A DNA stretch of 62,237 nucleotides from positions 1-62,237 of the forward strand of contig JALHSZ010000020.1 in assembly GCA_022865485.1 (NCBI GenBank), given 5' to 3'. A program made the position numbers and the translations under genes. The DNA is from Dehalococcoidales bacterium (GTDB lineage: Bacteria > Chloroflexota > Dehalococcoidia > Dehalococcoidales > BS750m-G39). How positions within the stretch are numbered: the stretch's first letter is position 1; each line of letters opens with the position of its first letter. Of this stretch, positions 24,223-32,876 are shown piece after piece. The notes under the pieces were generated by a model that was not told the origin of the DNA, made no database searches, and saw only the letters and a program-made list of their open reading frames with translations.

Positions 24223-26778
24223 CTACCCCTCTTTCGCCTTCTTTTGCAGCTCGTAGAGCTTGTTCAGGGCTTCCAGGGGGGTTAGCGAGTTAATGTCCAG
24301 CTTTTCTAATTCATCGAAGAGGGGCGACTTCTGCCCCAGGAGAGGCAGTTGCTGGGGGACGGCTTTACGGCGGCGCTTGGTTGAAGCCTGCTTGCTGCCG
24401 TCTTCGAGCTCGGTCAGGACCTCCTGGGCGCGGTGCACCACCGACCGGGGCAGGCCGGCTAATTTTGCCACGTGGATGCCGTAGCTCTTGTCGACGCCGC
24501 CAGGGACAATCTTGTATAAAAAGATGACTTCGCCTTTATCCTCGGCGACGGCGATATTGAAGTTCTTAACGCGGGGCAGGAAGTTAGCCAGCTCCACCAG
24601 CTCGTGGTAGTGGGTGGCGAAGAGCGTCTTGGCGCCCAGCTTGGGGTAGGAGTGAATATATTCGGCGACGGCGCGGGCGATGGAGAGCCCGTCGTAGGTG
24701 CTGGTGCCGCGCCCGATTTCGTCGAGGATGATGAGGGAGCGGGGGGTGGCGTTATTCAGGATATTGGCCGTCTCCACCATCTCCACCATGAAGGTGGACT
24801 GGCCCGCGGGCAGGTCTTCGCGGGCGCCGATGCGGGTGAATATTCGGTCGACCAGCCCGATGGTGGCGGCGGTGGCGGGGACGAAGCTGCCGATTTGAGC
24901 CAGCAGCACGATTAAGGCGACCTGACGGAGATAGGTCGACTTGCCCGACATATTGGGGCCGGTGAGAACGATAAGCTGGGCGTCGTCGTTAGATAGAATA
25001 GTATCATTGGGGACGAAGCTGCCCTCGGCCAAAGTCCTTTCCACAACGGGGTGGCGGCCTCCGGAGATGTCTATGGTGCTATCGGTAGTGAGGGCGGGGC
25101 GGGCATAGCTGTAGCGGACGGCTACCTCAGCCAGGGCAGAAAAAGCATCTATAGCGGCCAGGGCGCTTGCCGAAGCCGCGATGCGTTCGCCTTCCGCTCC
25201 CACCTGCCGGCAGAGCTGGCGGAAGAGCTGCCCCTCCAGCTCTGAAATCCTGTCTTGGGCGTTCAGGATTAAAGATTCGTATTCCTTAAGTTCGGGGGTG
25301 AAGAAGCGCTCGCCGCCGACCAGCGTCTGCTTGCGGATATAGTCTTCGGGGACCTGGGACAGGTTGGGCTTGGAGACCTCGATATAGTAGCCGAAGACCC
25401 TGTTGAAGCCGACTTTGAGCGACTTGATGCCCGTCCTTTCGCGCTCTTTTCGCTCCAGGTCGGCTAAATATTGCCTGGCGTTTTTGGAAGATAGACGGAG
25501 GTTATCCAGTTCTTCGGAGAAGCCCTGCCTGATGACCCCACCCTCGTCGAGAACGCCCGGGGATTCGACTATTGCCTGAGAAATTAGTTTCACCACCTCG
25601 GGGCAGGGTTTGAGCTCGCCTTTTAGCCAGCCGATGGGCGCCAGCGCCTTTTGCAATTCGGGGACGACCTCAAGGCTGCGGCGGAGGGCAATAAGCTCGC
25701 GGGGGAGGGCGATACCGCTTTTTATGCGGTTAATCAGGCGCTCGATATCGGCGACCTCGCCCAATAAAGATACAACCCGGCGGCGCGCCAGGGTGTTTTC
25801 GGCAAACCAGGCGATGGCGTCCTGCCTTTTATTCAACTCTTTTATGTCGAGCAGGGGCTGCCCCAGCCAGCGCCGCAAAAGCCTGCCCCCCATCGCCGTC
25901 CGGGTGAGGTCGATGACGGAGAGGAGCGAGCCGCTGACCGTACCGGAGCGGCTGCTGGAGAAAAGCTCCAGGTTGCGCTGGGTCTGGACGTCCAGCGCCA
26001 TAAAAGCATCGGTGGAATAGGTGGCAAGATGAGTCAGCTGCCCCAGAACCCCTTTTTGAGTTTCATGAATATAGTGGATGATGGCGCCCGCGGCGCTGAC
26101 CGCCAGGGGCAGTTGAGCGCAGCCGTAGCCGTCCAGGGTGGCCGCGCCGAAGTGCTCCAGGATGGTCTGGCGGGCGACCTCAGTCTCGAACCAGTAGTCT
26201 TCGAGGCGGGTGAGCGAAGCCTTTAAGGCCAAATCGGGCAGTTCGGCGCTCTCGGCGGTAATTACTTCCGAGGGCTTGAGCCGTTCCAGTTCGGGGATAA
26301 GGCGGTGGGGGGGAAGCTGGGCGGTGGCGAACTCGCTGGTGGTGATATCGACGTAAGCCAGCCCCACCCCCTCCTCTCCCCAGACCAGGCTGACCAGGTA
26401 GTTGTTGCTCTTGCTATCCAGCAGGCTGGGCTCGACCACCGTGCCCGGGGTCACCAGGCGGACGACCTCGCGCTGGACTAAACCTTTTGTTTCACCGGGC
26501 TTGGTCCGCTGCTCGCAGATGGCGACCTTGTAGCCGCGGCTGATGAGCCGCGCCAGGTAGTTGTCTAAAGCGTGATAGGGGATGCCCGCCATGGGCACGC
26601 GATGACCCTTGCCCATACCTCTGGAGGTCAGGACGATTTCCAGCTCGCGGGAAGCCAGCCTGGCATCCTCGTCAAAGGTCTCGTAGAAATCGCCCAGGCG
26701 GAAGAAAACAATCGCCTTGGGGTATTGCTTCTTGATTTCGAGGTACTGGCGGCGGATGGGGGTTGAGCCCTCTTTCAT
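24223..26778 (-). CDS. mutS: DNA mismatch repair protein MutS
   Basis: An 851-residue MutS that recognises mispaired bases. The N-terminal mismatch-reading motif is FYETF within FFRLGDFYETF; the connector, lever and clamp regions follow, then the ABC-type ATPase with Walker A GPNMSGKST (K613) and the IILDEIGRGTSTYDGLS Walker B/signature region. The helix-turn-helix at the end includes SYGIHVAKLAGLP. A TAGAAT ending ten bases before the ATG, with no Shine-Dalgarno site, suggests a very short leader. mutL is not adjacent. Confidence 0.97.
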   Translation of the reverse strand: MKEGSTPIRRQYLEIKKQYPKAIVFFRLGDFYETFDEDARLASRELEIVLTSRGMGKGHRVPMAGIPYHALDNYLARLISRGYKVAICEQRTKPGETKGLVQREVVRLVTPGTVVEPSLLDSKSNNYLVSLVWGEEGVGLAYVDITTSEFATAQLPPHRLIPELERLKPSEVITAESAELPDLALKASLTRLEDYWFETEVARQTILEHFGAATLDGYGCAQLPLAVSAAGAIIHYIHETQKGVLGQLTHLATYSTDAFMALDVQTQRNLELFSSSRSGTVSGSLLSVIDLTRTAMGGRLLRRWLGQPLLDIKELNKRQDAIAWFAENTLARRRVVSLLGEVADIERLINRIKSGIALPRELIALRRSLEVVPELQKALAPIGWLKGELKPCPEVVKLISQAIVESPGVLDEGGVIRQGFSEELDNLRLSSKNARQYLADLERKERERTGIKSLKVGFNRVFGYYIEVSKPNLSQVPEDYIRKQTLVGGERFFTPELKEYESLILNAQDRISELEGQLFRQLCRQVGAEGERIAASASALAAIDAFSALAEVAVRYSYARPALTTDSTIDISGGRHPVVERTLAEGSFVPNDTILSNDDAQLIVLTGPNMSGKSTYLRQVALIVLLAQIGSFVPATAATIGLVDRIFTRIGAREDLPAGQSTFMVEMVETANILNNATPRSLIILDEIGRGTSTYDGLSIARAVAEYIHSYPKLGAKTLFATHYHELVELANFLPRVKNFNIAVAEDKGEVIFLYKIVPGGVDKSYGIHVAKLAGLPRSVVHRAQEVLTELEDGSKQASTKRRRKAVPQQLPLLGQKSPLFDELEKLDINSLTPLEALNKLYELQKKAKEG

Positions 26779-26830
26779 TTCAAGGTTATTCTACTAGAAT
26801 TTGGGGCTAAAGGGAATGGGGCATCTTATC

Positions 26831-27160
26831 TACCTCACCCCCTTAGTCCCCCTCTCCTTAACGAGGGGTCAAAGGAGAGGGGGAACTTTTTATTTCAAAA
26901 GAGGGGCTGACGCCCCTCTTAAACTCCCCATTAATGAGGGGTGGGGAGAAAAAACAGGAGATTGAGGGCACCAGCCCCCGAGGGTGGGACGAAAGACTAC
27001 AGGGTGCAGGGGAAAAGAAGCGGGAGATTGCTTCGTCGTCCTTCCTCCGAAGGACTTCCTCGCAATGACAGAATGGGGGTGGGGAGAGAAGTCTATAGAG
27101 GTGACACCTCTGTAGGGTGGGTATTGGGTGGGAAGAAAGACCTGGGGGTGGGGGGGGTAA
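26831..27160. repeat. Composite intergenic repeat, copy B
   Basis: This copy fills the 409-base gap between mutS and the CvpA-like gene. It has the same 11-bp inverted repeat (26848-26858 and 26873-26883) and the same AAGAGGGGC/GCCCCTCTT hairpin (26899-26920). The third part (27076-27151) includes GAGAAGTCTATAGAGGTGAC and GGGTGGGTATTGGGTGGGAA. Between them lies AGATTGCTTCGTCGTCCTTC and CTCGCAATGACA, which differs from the middle of copy A. No believable gene is present. Confidence 0.85.
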
Positions 27161-27187
27161 ATGTCTCTATCCCCCCACTATAATTCT

Positions 27188-27667
27188 CTACCTGAAAACC
27201 GACGGCAGCATATACTGAATAAAGCCCAGCCAGGAATCCAGCCAGTTTATGACGGCGGAACCGCTGACCGCCCGTTGCAGCCAGTCGAAAATCGGGTAGG
27301 CGTTAAGCACCACGGCGAAAAGCACCATGCCGATAGCGGTGTTGAGGAAACCGAGGGCGGCGCCAATCATGCGGAAAAGGGGACCCTCTTTCCATGACTT
27401 CTCAAAGTGTTTCCTCGGCACCAGAAAGATGAAGTAGAGGGCAACCATGATAATGCCCATGGTGATGAGGAAACCGAGAAAGTTTTCCCAGTTCTCCCCG
27501 GGAATAAAGGAGAACAGGCTCGCCAACCAGTGGTAGCAGAGGCCGGTCAGGGGTATGGCGATTAGCAGGGAGATAATGGAGACCGCCTGCTTGAGCGCTC
27601 CATCCTTGAAGCCGTTGATAAGGCTGAAGAAGAGTAAGAGGGCGGCGATGATGCTAACTATTACCAT
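27188..27667 (-). CDS. CvpA-family membrane protein
   Basis: A 159-residue protein with four hydrophobic segments and the pattern GFKDGALKQAVSII near the start followed by FxG-type loops and GFLNTAIGMV later, as in the CvpA/colicin V production family. These small inner-membrane proteins have no settled biochemical role; links to stress tolerance and secretion are known in other bacteria. It lies ten bases after the MBL hydrolase stop and is probably cotranscribed with it. Confidence 0.75.
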   Translation of the reverse strand: MVIVSIIAALLLFFSLINGFKDGALKQAVSIISLLIAIPLTGLCYHWLASLFSFIPGENWENFLGFLITMGIIMVALYFIFLVPRKHFEKSWKEGPLFRMIGAALGFLNTAIGMVLFAVVLNAYPIFDWLQRAVSGSAVINWLDSWLGFIQYMLPSVFR

Positions 27668-27677
27668 GTTGACCTCC

Positions 27678-28571
27678 TTATATCAATCCCTTTTTGCGGA
27701 AGTAGTGGATATAGCCGCTGACATTGCTCATCAGCTCGTATTCGTCGAGGGGGGCGTCGAAATGCTCGGTGAGGTAGTCGCCGACACTTTTGATGATTGC
27801 CTCGTCGCTCCTGCCCGCCTTTAAGTCACGCAGGATTAAATCGCCGACCAGTTTCGTGTTCGTCACCGCCGTGTCAATCAGTTTTTCGGGCTCCCGGGCG
27901 GCAGTGCCGTGAGAGTAGAAGAGGAGCTTGGGCTTGAGCGCCTTTAATTTTTTCATGTCGTCTAAGTAAAGCTCCAGGTCGAAGCTGGGCGGCGCCACGG
28001 CGGGGAGGGGGGGATAGCCCGGACTGTAGATGAGCCCGAGGGACTCGCCGCAGAAAAGCCCCCTGGTCTTGGTGTCGAAGATGGCGATGTGGTGGGCGGC
28101 ATGGCCGGGGGTATGGATAATAAGCAGCTCGCGGCCGCCCAGTTTAAGCTTATCGCCGTCCCGAACCAGCTTGAGCCGCGATTCGGGCACCGGCAGAATG
28201 GGGCCGTAGGTTGCCTCGAAGTCATCGCCGAAAGCCATCCTGGTGCTCTTAATCAGCCGCGACGGCTCGACCATGTGCTTCGCCCCCTGGCGGTTAAGCA
28301 CCATCCGGGTATGGGGGAAGGCTTCAGCCAGTTTGCCTAAGCCCCCGGCGTGGTCGAGGTGGATGTGGGTGGGGATGATGTATTCGGGGCGGGATAGCTC
28401 CAACTCTGCGGCGGCTTTTTGAATATCGGGGACGAGCACGGCGGGACCCGGCTCGATTATGGCGCCGTCGCCGTCCTTGAGGAAGTAAACGGCGAAGACG
28501 GCGTTGATACCGGGAATTTTGCCTTCCAGGCGGTAGGTCGCGTCGGCGATGAGTTCAAATTGAATGGCTAT
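27678..28571 (-). CDS. MBL-fold metallo-hydrolase with apparent ATA/ATT start
   Basis: A metallo-beta-lactamase-fold hydrolase of about 297 residues. The metal motif is THIHLDHAGG; further ligands are in HTPGHAAHH and near SHG. The first canonical start, GTG at 28439, would remove the first two strands of the fold. Clear coding continues upstream in frame (IQFELIADATYRLEGK, then INAVFAVYFLKDG) to an ATA codon at 28571 and an ATT at 28565. A GAGGTG site lies five bases before the ATA, and no ATG, GTG or TTG occurs between. Either a rare start codon is used or an ATG has been lost. The substrate is unknown. Confidence 0.75.
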   Translation of the reverse strand: MAIQFELIADATYRLEGKIPGINAVFAVYFLKDGDGAIIEPGPAVLVPDIQKAAAELELSRPEYIIPTHIHLDHAGGLGKLAEAFPHTRMVLNRQGAKHMVEPSRLIKSTRMAFGDDFEATYGPILPVPESRLKLVRDGDKLKLGGRELLIIHTPGHAAHHIAIFDTKTRGLFCGESLGLIYSPGYPPLPAVAPPSFDLELYLDDMKKLKALKPKLLFYSHGTAAREPEKLIDTAVTNTKLVGDLILRDLKAGRSDEAIIKSVGDYLTEHFDAPLDEYELMSNVSGYIHYFRKKGLI

Positions 28572-28641
28572 TTTTTCACCTCACAGAATCAGGGTTAATT
28601 TTACTAGAAATCGAGCCCGAAGGGAAATTGGTGGGGAGTAA

Positions 28642-28670
28642 TTGACAGCATCAGGGCTTTAGCTTATCAT
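28642..28670 (+). promoter_or_regulatory. Promoter of the two-gene ABC exporter
   Basis: A perfect TTGACA (28642-28647), 17 bases and TATCAT (28665-28670). A 9-bp inverted repeat overlaps it (see the following entry). Confidence 0.75.
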
Positions 28671-28679
28671 AAGCCCTGA
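28651..28679. promoter_or_regulatory. Candidate operator dyad over the ABC exporter promoter
   Basis: TCAGGGCTT (28651-28659) and AAGCCCTGA (28671-28679) form a perfect 9-bp inverted repeat with an 11-base centre that includes the -10 box. The position suits a dimeric repressor. No regulator gene is adjacent. A hairpin in RNA is the other reading, but no T-run follows. Confidence 0.55.
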
Positions 28680-28702
28680 CCAAGTCCCCGAAAGGTTTGT
28701 TT

Positions 28703-29626
28703 ATGAATTCGGCGATTGTATGCGAGCATGTTACCAAAAGATACAGCAGCCTGACGGCGGTCAACGATGTCTCCTTCAGCGTTAAGGAGGGGGAGATTTT
28801 CGGGCTGGTGGGGCCCAACGGCGCGGGCAAGACGACGCTCATCGAGATGATCGAGGGACTGCGCACGCCCGACGGCGGCTCGATTAGAGCGCTGGGGCTC
28901 GACCCAAACAAGCAGGGCGGCGAGCTGAGAGAGAAGATAGGGGTGCTGCTGCAGGCGACCTCAATTCAGCCCGACATCAAGGTCAAAGAGGCGCTGAAGC
29001 TCTTCGCCAGCTTCTATGAGCACACCGTGGGCGATACCGCGGAGCTATTGCATACACTTTCCCTGGAGGATAAGGCGAACAGCCGTTTCAGGAAGCTATC
29101 GGGGGGTTTAAAGCAGCGCACCGCCATCGCCCTGGCGCTGGTCAACGACCCAGTAATCCTCTTCCTCGACGAGCTGACCACGGGCCTCGACCCGCAGGCG
29201 AGAAGGAACATGTGGGACTTCGTGGACAAGGTAAGGAAAGAGGGCAAGACCGTCTTCCTCACCACGCACTATATGGAAGAAGCCGAGAAGCTCTGCGACC
29301 GGGTGGCTATCATCGACTACGGGAAGATTATCGCCCTGGACACGCCCCGAGGGCTCATCGAGCAGCTGGGCGCCGAGTCCAAGGTAATCTTCAAGATAGA
29401 GGACAGCGACATGGACGCCGCCAAATTCGAGTCCATAAAGTCGGTGAGCCGGGCGGAAAAGAGCCCCGACGGCTTTACTCTTTACACCAGGGACGAGAAC
29501 GCCGCCCTGCAGGGGCTGGTGAGGCTGGCCGATAAGCAGGGCTTCCGCCTGACCAGCATCCGCACCGAAAGCCCCAACCTGGACGACGTCTTCCTCACCC
29601 TGACGGGAAGGGAGATAAGGGAATGA
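28703..29626 (+). CDS. ABC-2 exporter ATP-binding protein
   Basis: A 307-residue ATPase of the DrrA/CcmA type. Walker A is GPNGAGKTT (about residues 38-46), the signature is LSGGLKQRT, Walker B is VILFLDELTTGLDP and the H-loop is TTHYMEEA. A C-terminal extension of about 70 residues is typical of drug or lipid exporters of this class. The ATG at 28703 is preferred over TTG at 28697 because GAAAGG lies at 28690-28695. It overlaps the permease by four bases. Confidence 0.92.
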   Translation: MNSAIVCEHVTKRYSSLTAVNDVSFSVKEGEIFGLVGPNGAGKTTLIEMIEGLRTPDGGSIRALGLDPNKQGGELREKIGVLLQATSIQPDIKVKEALKLFASFYEHTVGDTAELLHTLSLEDKANSRFRKLSGGLKQRTAIALALVNDPVILFLDELTTGLDPQARRNMWDFVDKVRKEGKTVFLTTHYMEEAEKLCDRVAIIDYGKIIALDTPRGLIEQLGAESKVIFKIEDSDMDAAKFESIKSVSRAEKSPDGFTLYTRDENAALQGLVRLADKQGFRLTSIRTESPNLDDVFLTLTGREIRE

Positions 29627-30366
29627 GGGGCCTCTGGCAGTTTACCCTGGCCGAGCTCAGGCTCAACCTGAGAAACCCGACGGCTCTCTTCTGGTCAATC
29701 GCCTTCCCCACGCTGTGGATGAGCCTCTTCGGGGCGCTCTTCAGCGAGCCCATGCCCGGCTTCGGCTACGAGGGTCTTAACTACGCCAACTTCCTCCTGC
29801 CCGCGGGCATCAGCATCGTCATTTTAGCCTCGGCTTTTATCGGCATGCCCATCGCCCTGACCACCTACCGCGAGACGGGCGTGCTCAAACGGCTGCGGGT
29901 AACCCCCCTCAAAATCTCGACGCTGGCGCTCGGCTTCACCATCAGCCAGTTCCTCTTTATCGCCTTAGTGATAGTCGTCCTCTTCGTCGTGGGCAAGATA
30001 TTCTTCGACGTCCAGGTCCTCGGCTCCTGGCTAGCCTTACTCGGCATGATTATCTTCGGCATGGTCACCTTTCTCTCACTGGGCAGCGCCATCGGCAGCG
30101 TCGTCGGCTCCTGGCGCGCCGACGCCGTCATCACCCAGATTATCTTCATCCCCATGATGTTCCTCTCCGACATGTTCATGCCCATATCCATCTTCCCCGA
30201 ATGGCTCCAGCCCATATGCCACGCCCTCCCCCTCACCCCCCTCAACGTGATTTTGCGGGATATCGTTTACGGAGTGCCCATCGATAACCTCTGGCAGCTG
30301 GGCATACTGGGGGGGTGGCTGGTGGCGGGGGCGGTTGTCACCATCGTGTTTTTCCGCTGGGAATAA
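29623..30366 (+). CDS. ABC-2 type permease
   Basis: A 247-residue membrane protein with about six hydrophobic segments and the ABC-2 signature region around MFLSDMFMPISIFPEWLQP. It pairs with the preceding ATPase, to which it is coupled by an ATGA overlap. One ATPase and one permease suggest a homodimeric exporter; the cargo is unknown. Confidence 0.9.
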   Translation: MRGLWQFTLAELRLNLRNPTALFWSIAFPTLWMSLFGALFSEPMPGFGYEGLNYANFLLPAGISIVILASAFIGMPIALTTYRETGVLKRLRVTPLKISTLALGFTISQFLFIALVIVVLFVVGKIFFDVQVLGSWLALLGMIIFGMVTFLSLGSAIGSVVGSWRADAVITQIIFIPMMFLSDMFMPISIFPEWLQPICHALPLTPLNVILRDIVYGVPIDNLWQLGILGGWLVAGAVVTIVFFRWE

Positions 30367-30421
30367 AGGAACCACCCTGCCCTATTTTCCCCCCACCAAG
30401 AATTTCTAAATCCTAATATCT

Positions 30422-30442
30422 AAATCCTAAATTTTAGGATTT
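30422..30442. repeat. Perfect AT-rich inverted repeat
   Basis: AAATCCTAA and TTAGGATTT face each other around ATT. Related CTAAATCCTAA and GGATTTCG units flank it. It lies between the ABC permease and the AT-rich gene at 30579 and resembles a small mobile or REP-like remnant. Confidence 0.6.
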
Positions 30443-30462
30443 CGGATTTCGTGCTTCGAATT

Positions 30463-30484
30463 TCTCCCGTGTGGGAGATTTTTT
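30463..30484 (+). terminator. Intrinsic terminator after the ABC exporter
   Basis: TCTCCC (30463-30468) pairs with GGGAGA (30473-30478) around GTGT and is followed by six T. It ends the ABC exporter transcript about 100 bases after the stop. Confidence 0.75.
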
Positions 30485-30578
30485 GTTTTGGGGGTAAACC
30501 AAAAAGATGGGCAAAGGGGTATAATGATTACAAGTAGCTATAAATAGATGCCTTTAAATTAGTGAGGAGGTGAGCAAG

Positions 30579-31430
30579 ATGAAAGTTACTGCTAAATTCA
30601 TATTCCAACTACCCTTCGCCCTCAAAATGAAAGAGGTGCGAAGTATCATGCCTAAACCTATCAAAAGAGAGGGCGAAGAGATAATCATATACCCGCCAGT
30701 GCATACAAAACATGATATGACCGAAAAACCATTCTGGCAACTTAAAACCCCGAAACCCCGTAAAACTCAACTTGATAAGCTAAACTGCTTCGTCATTGAT
30801 ATAAGGAGAGATTTCCAGAATTTCAAACAGGCAGAAGAAGCCTCAGGAGAACTGTTACTAAAAGCCAGAGAAATCTTATATCAACTTCTAAACCTGTGTA
30901 GAAAAAGAGAAATACTACACATAGGTAATATAAACGTAGAAAAATTGGGATACAGGCGAAGGTTTTTCGATGCAAATGGAAACATACTTACAGCCACAGG
31001 ACAGACTAATCTAACACTTCCGACACCACCATTCGCAAGTAGCAAGTGGGCCGATATTTGCCAAGACCTAGCCTCTGGCAACTTACCTGAAATTTATGAG
31101 ATTCTCATTTTAGATGCGAAAAATGTGGTGTCTAGCGAGCCACGCCGCGCTGTCTTAGATGCCTCAACAGCAAGTGAAGTGTTCATCAAACGCTTCTGCA
31201 AATCTAAGAGCAGACGTGAGTCAGCAATAAAATCGTTGTGGGAAAATAAGCCAGAACTCCTCAAAGAGCTTGACTACCTAAGAAGAACTAATATTTCTGT
31301 TAAACACGAGGGTAAGTGTCAATACAGAAATTGTGAAGGTGAGCTTAAACAAGTTGACTCACAGCAGGCTTGCGAATTCATCAAAGCAGTTGAAGATGCT
31401 ATGCAATATACAAAATCACTTACCTGCTAG
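30579..31430 (+). CDS. AT-rich orphan protein with HEPN-like C-terminal part
   Basis: A 283-residue soluble protein, AT-rich against its surroundings and not recognised as a whole. The C-terminal third has helical segments around LRRTNISVKHEG, an R-X6-H arrangement, followed by a final helix (FIKAVEDAMQY). This layout is like HEPN domains, which are often RNases in defence or toxin systems. The ATG at 30579 follows GAGGAGGT with seven bases spacing; a GTG at 30570 overlaps the site. TATAAT at 30520-30525 is a probable -10. Its own promoter and odd composition suggest transfer. Confidence 0.55.
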   Translation: MKVTAKFIFQLPFALKMKEVRSIMPKPIKREGEEIIIYPPVHTKHDMTEKPFWQLKTPKPRKTQLDKLNCFVIDIRRDFQNFKQAEEASGELLLKAREILYQLLNLCRKREILHIGNINVEKLGYRRRFFDANGNILTATGQTNLTLPTPPFASSKWADICQDLASGNLPEIYEILILDAKNVVSSEPRRAVLDASTASEVFIKRFCKSKSRRESAIKSLWENKPELLKELDYLRRTNISVKHEGKCQYRNCEGELKQVDSQQACEFIKAVEDAMQYTKSLTC

Positions 31431-31458
31431 GTGATTCACTGGATAGATTAGGAACCCC

Positions 31459-32865
31459 TCATCCCCCCAAAAATTTATTAATGTCCGCCGCGGCAACCTT
31501 GCCCGCGCCCATAGCCGAAATCACTGTCGCCGCGCCGGTAACGATGTCGCCGCCGGCCCAGACTTTATCCTTCACCGTCTTGCCCGTCGCCTCGTCAGCC
31601 ACAACGGTGCCGTGTTTGGTCGTCTTCAAGCCCTCGGTAGTCGAGGCGATGAGGGGGTTGGGGCGGGTGCCTAAAGCCACTATGACCTCGTCAACGTCAA
31701 TGACGAACTCGCTGCCCTCCTTAACCACGGGACGGCGCCGTCCGCTGTCGTCGGGCTCGCCCAATTCCATCTCGTAGCACTCCATGCCCACCACCCAGTT
31801 CTGCTCGTTGCCCAGAAACTTTTTGGGGTTGGTCAGCAGCCTGAACTCAATGCCCTCCTCCTGGGCATTCTCCACCTCTTCGCGTCGGGCAGGCAGCTCC
31901 ACCTCGGAACGGCGGTAGACGATATAGACCTTATCGGCGCCGAGCCTGAGGGCGCAGCGGGCGGAGTCCATAGCCACGTTGCCGCCGCCGATGACCGCCA
32001 CCCGCTTGCCTATCTTGACCGGTGTGTCGTAGTCGGGGAAGAGATAGGCCTTCATCAGGTTGACGCGGGTGAGGAATTCGTTAGCCGAATAGATACCGTT
32101 GAGGTTCTCACCTTCGATGTTCATAAACATGGGCAGCCCGGCGCCCGTGCCCAGGAAAACGGCCTGATAGCCGTCAGCCAGCAGTTCGTCTATAGTCGCC
32201 AGCTTGCCCACCACCGAGTCCAGCTCAATCTTCACCCCCAGCGAAGCCACATAGTCAACCTCGGCCTGGACGATTGCCTTGGGCAGCCTGAACTCGGGGA
32301 TGCCGTACATCAAAACGCCGCCAGCGACATGCAGCGCCTCGAAAATGGTGACGCTATAGCCCAGCTTGGACAGGTCAGCCGCCGCCGTTAAGCCCGCGGG
32401 GCCGGAGCCGACCACGGCTATTTTCTTGCCGGGGGGTTTGCCAGTGGGATTAGAAGATTTGGGGGACTTTGCCGCCCCCATATTAGCCCGCTCCCAGTCG
32501 GCGACAAAGCGCTCCAGGCGGCCGATAGCGATGGGGGCTTCTTTCTTGGCCAGGGAGCAGGTGGCTTCGCACTGGGACTCCTGAGGGCAGACCCGCCCGC
32601 AGATGCCGGGCAGGGCGTTCTTGCTCTTGAGGACACGCACCGCTTCGGGCATATCGCCTTCGCGGATAGCCCGGATAAAGTCGGGGATATCGACGCCCAC
32701 CGGGCAACCCTCGACGCAGTTGCGCTTGGGGCACTGGATACAGCGGCCGGCTTCTTCCTTTGCCTGCACTAAACTATAGCCCAGCGCCACCTCGTTAAAG
32801 TTCTTGGCCCGTTTTTTGGGGGCCTGGCGGGGCATCGCCACCCGGTTGAGATTCAGCTTTGCCAT
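31459..32865 (-). CDS. nfnB: NfnB: large subunit of NADH-dependent ferredoxin:NADP oxidoreductase (GltA-like)
   Basis: A 468-residue flavoprotein of the glutamate synthase small-subunit family. Four cysteines C42, C45, C50, C54 start a bacterial-ferredoxin-like iron-sulfur domain, with more cysteines at CGRVCPQESQCEATC. Two dinucleotide folds follow: VVGSGPAGLTAAADL for FAD and VIGGGNVAMDSAR for NADPH. With NfnA it bifurcates electrons between NADPH, NADH and ferredoxin. No glutamate synthase large subunit is nearby, which supports NfnB over GltD. It lies 11 bases after nfnA. Confidence 0.88.
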   Translation of the reverse strand: MAKLNLNRVAMPRQAPKKRAKNFNEVALGYSLVQAKEEAGRCIQCPKRNCVEGCPVGVDIPDFIRAIREGDMPEAVRVLKSKNALPGICGRVCPQESQCEATCSLAKKEAPIAIGRLERFVADWERANMGAAKSPKSSNPTGKPPGKKIAVVGSGPAGLTAAADLSKLGYSVTIFEALHVAGGVLMYGIPEFRLPKAIVQAEVDYVASLGVKIELDSVVGKLATIDELLADGYQAVFLGTGAGLPMFMNIEGENLNGIYSANEFLTRVNLMKAYLFPDYDTPVKIGKRVAVIGGGNVAMDSARCALRLGADKVYIVYRRSEVELPARREEVENAQEEGIEFRLLTNPKKFLGNEQNWVVGMECYEMELGEPDDSGRRRPVVKEGSEFVIDVDEVIVALGTRPNPLIASTTEGLKTTKHGTVVADEATGKTVKDKVWAGGDIVTGAATVISAMGAGKVAAADINKFLGG

Positions 32866-32876
32866 TTATTCACTCC

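Noticed and set aside
26941-27397. Open frames in repeat B
   Set aside because: They are low-complexity reads of the repeat and the 3' end of the CvpA-like gene.
31459-32865. Glutamate synthase small subunit (GltD)
   Set aside because: The protein fits the family, but there is no GltB beside it and the NfnA-like gene is directly upstream, so NfnB is the better call.
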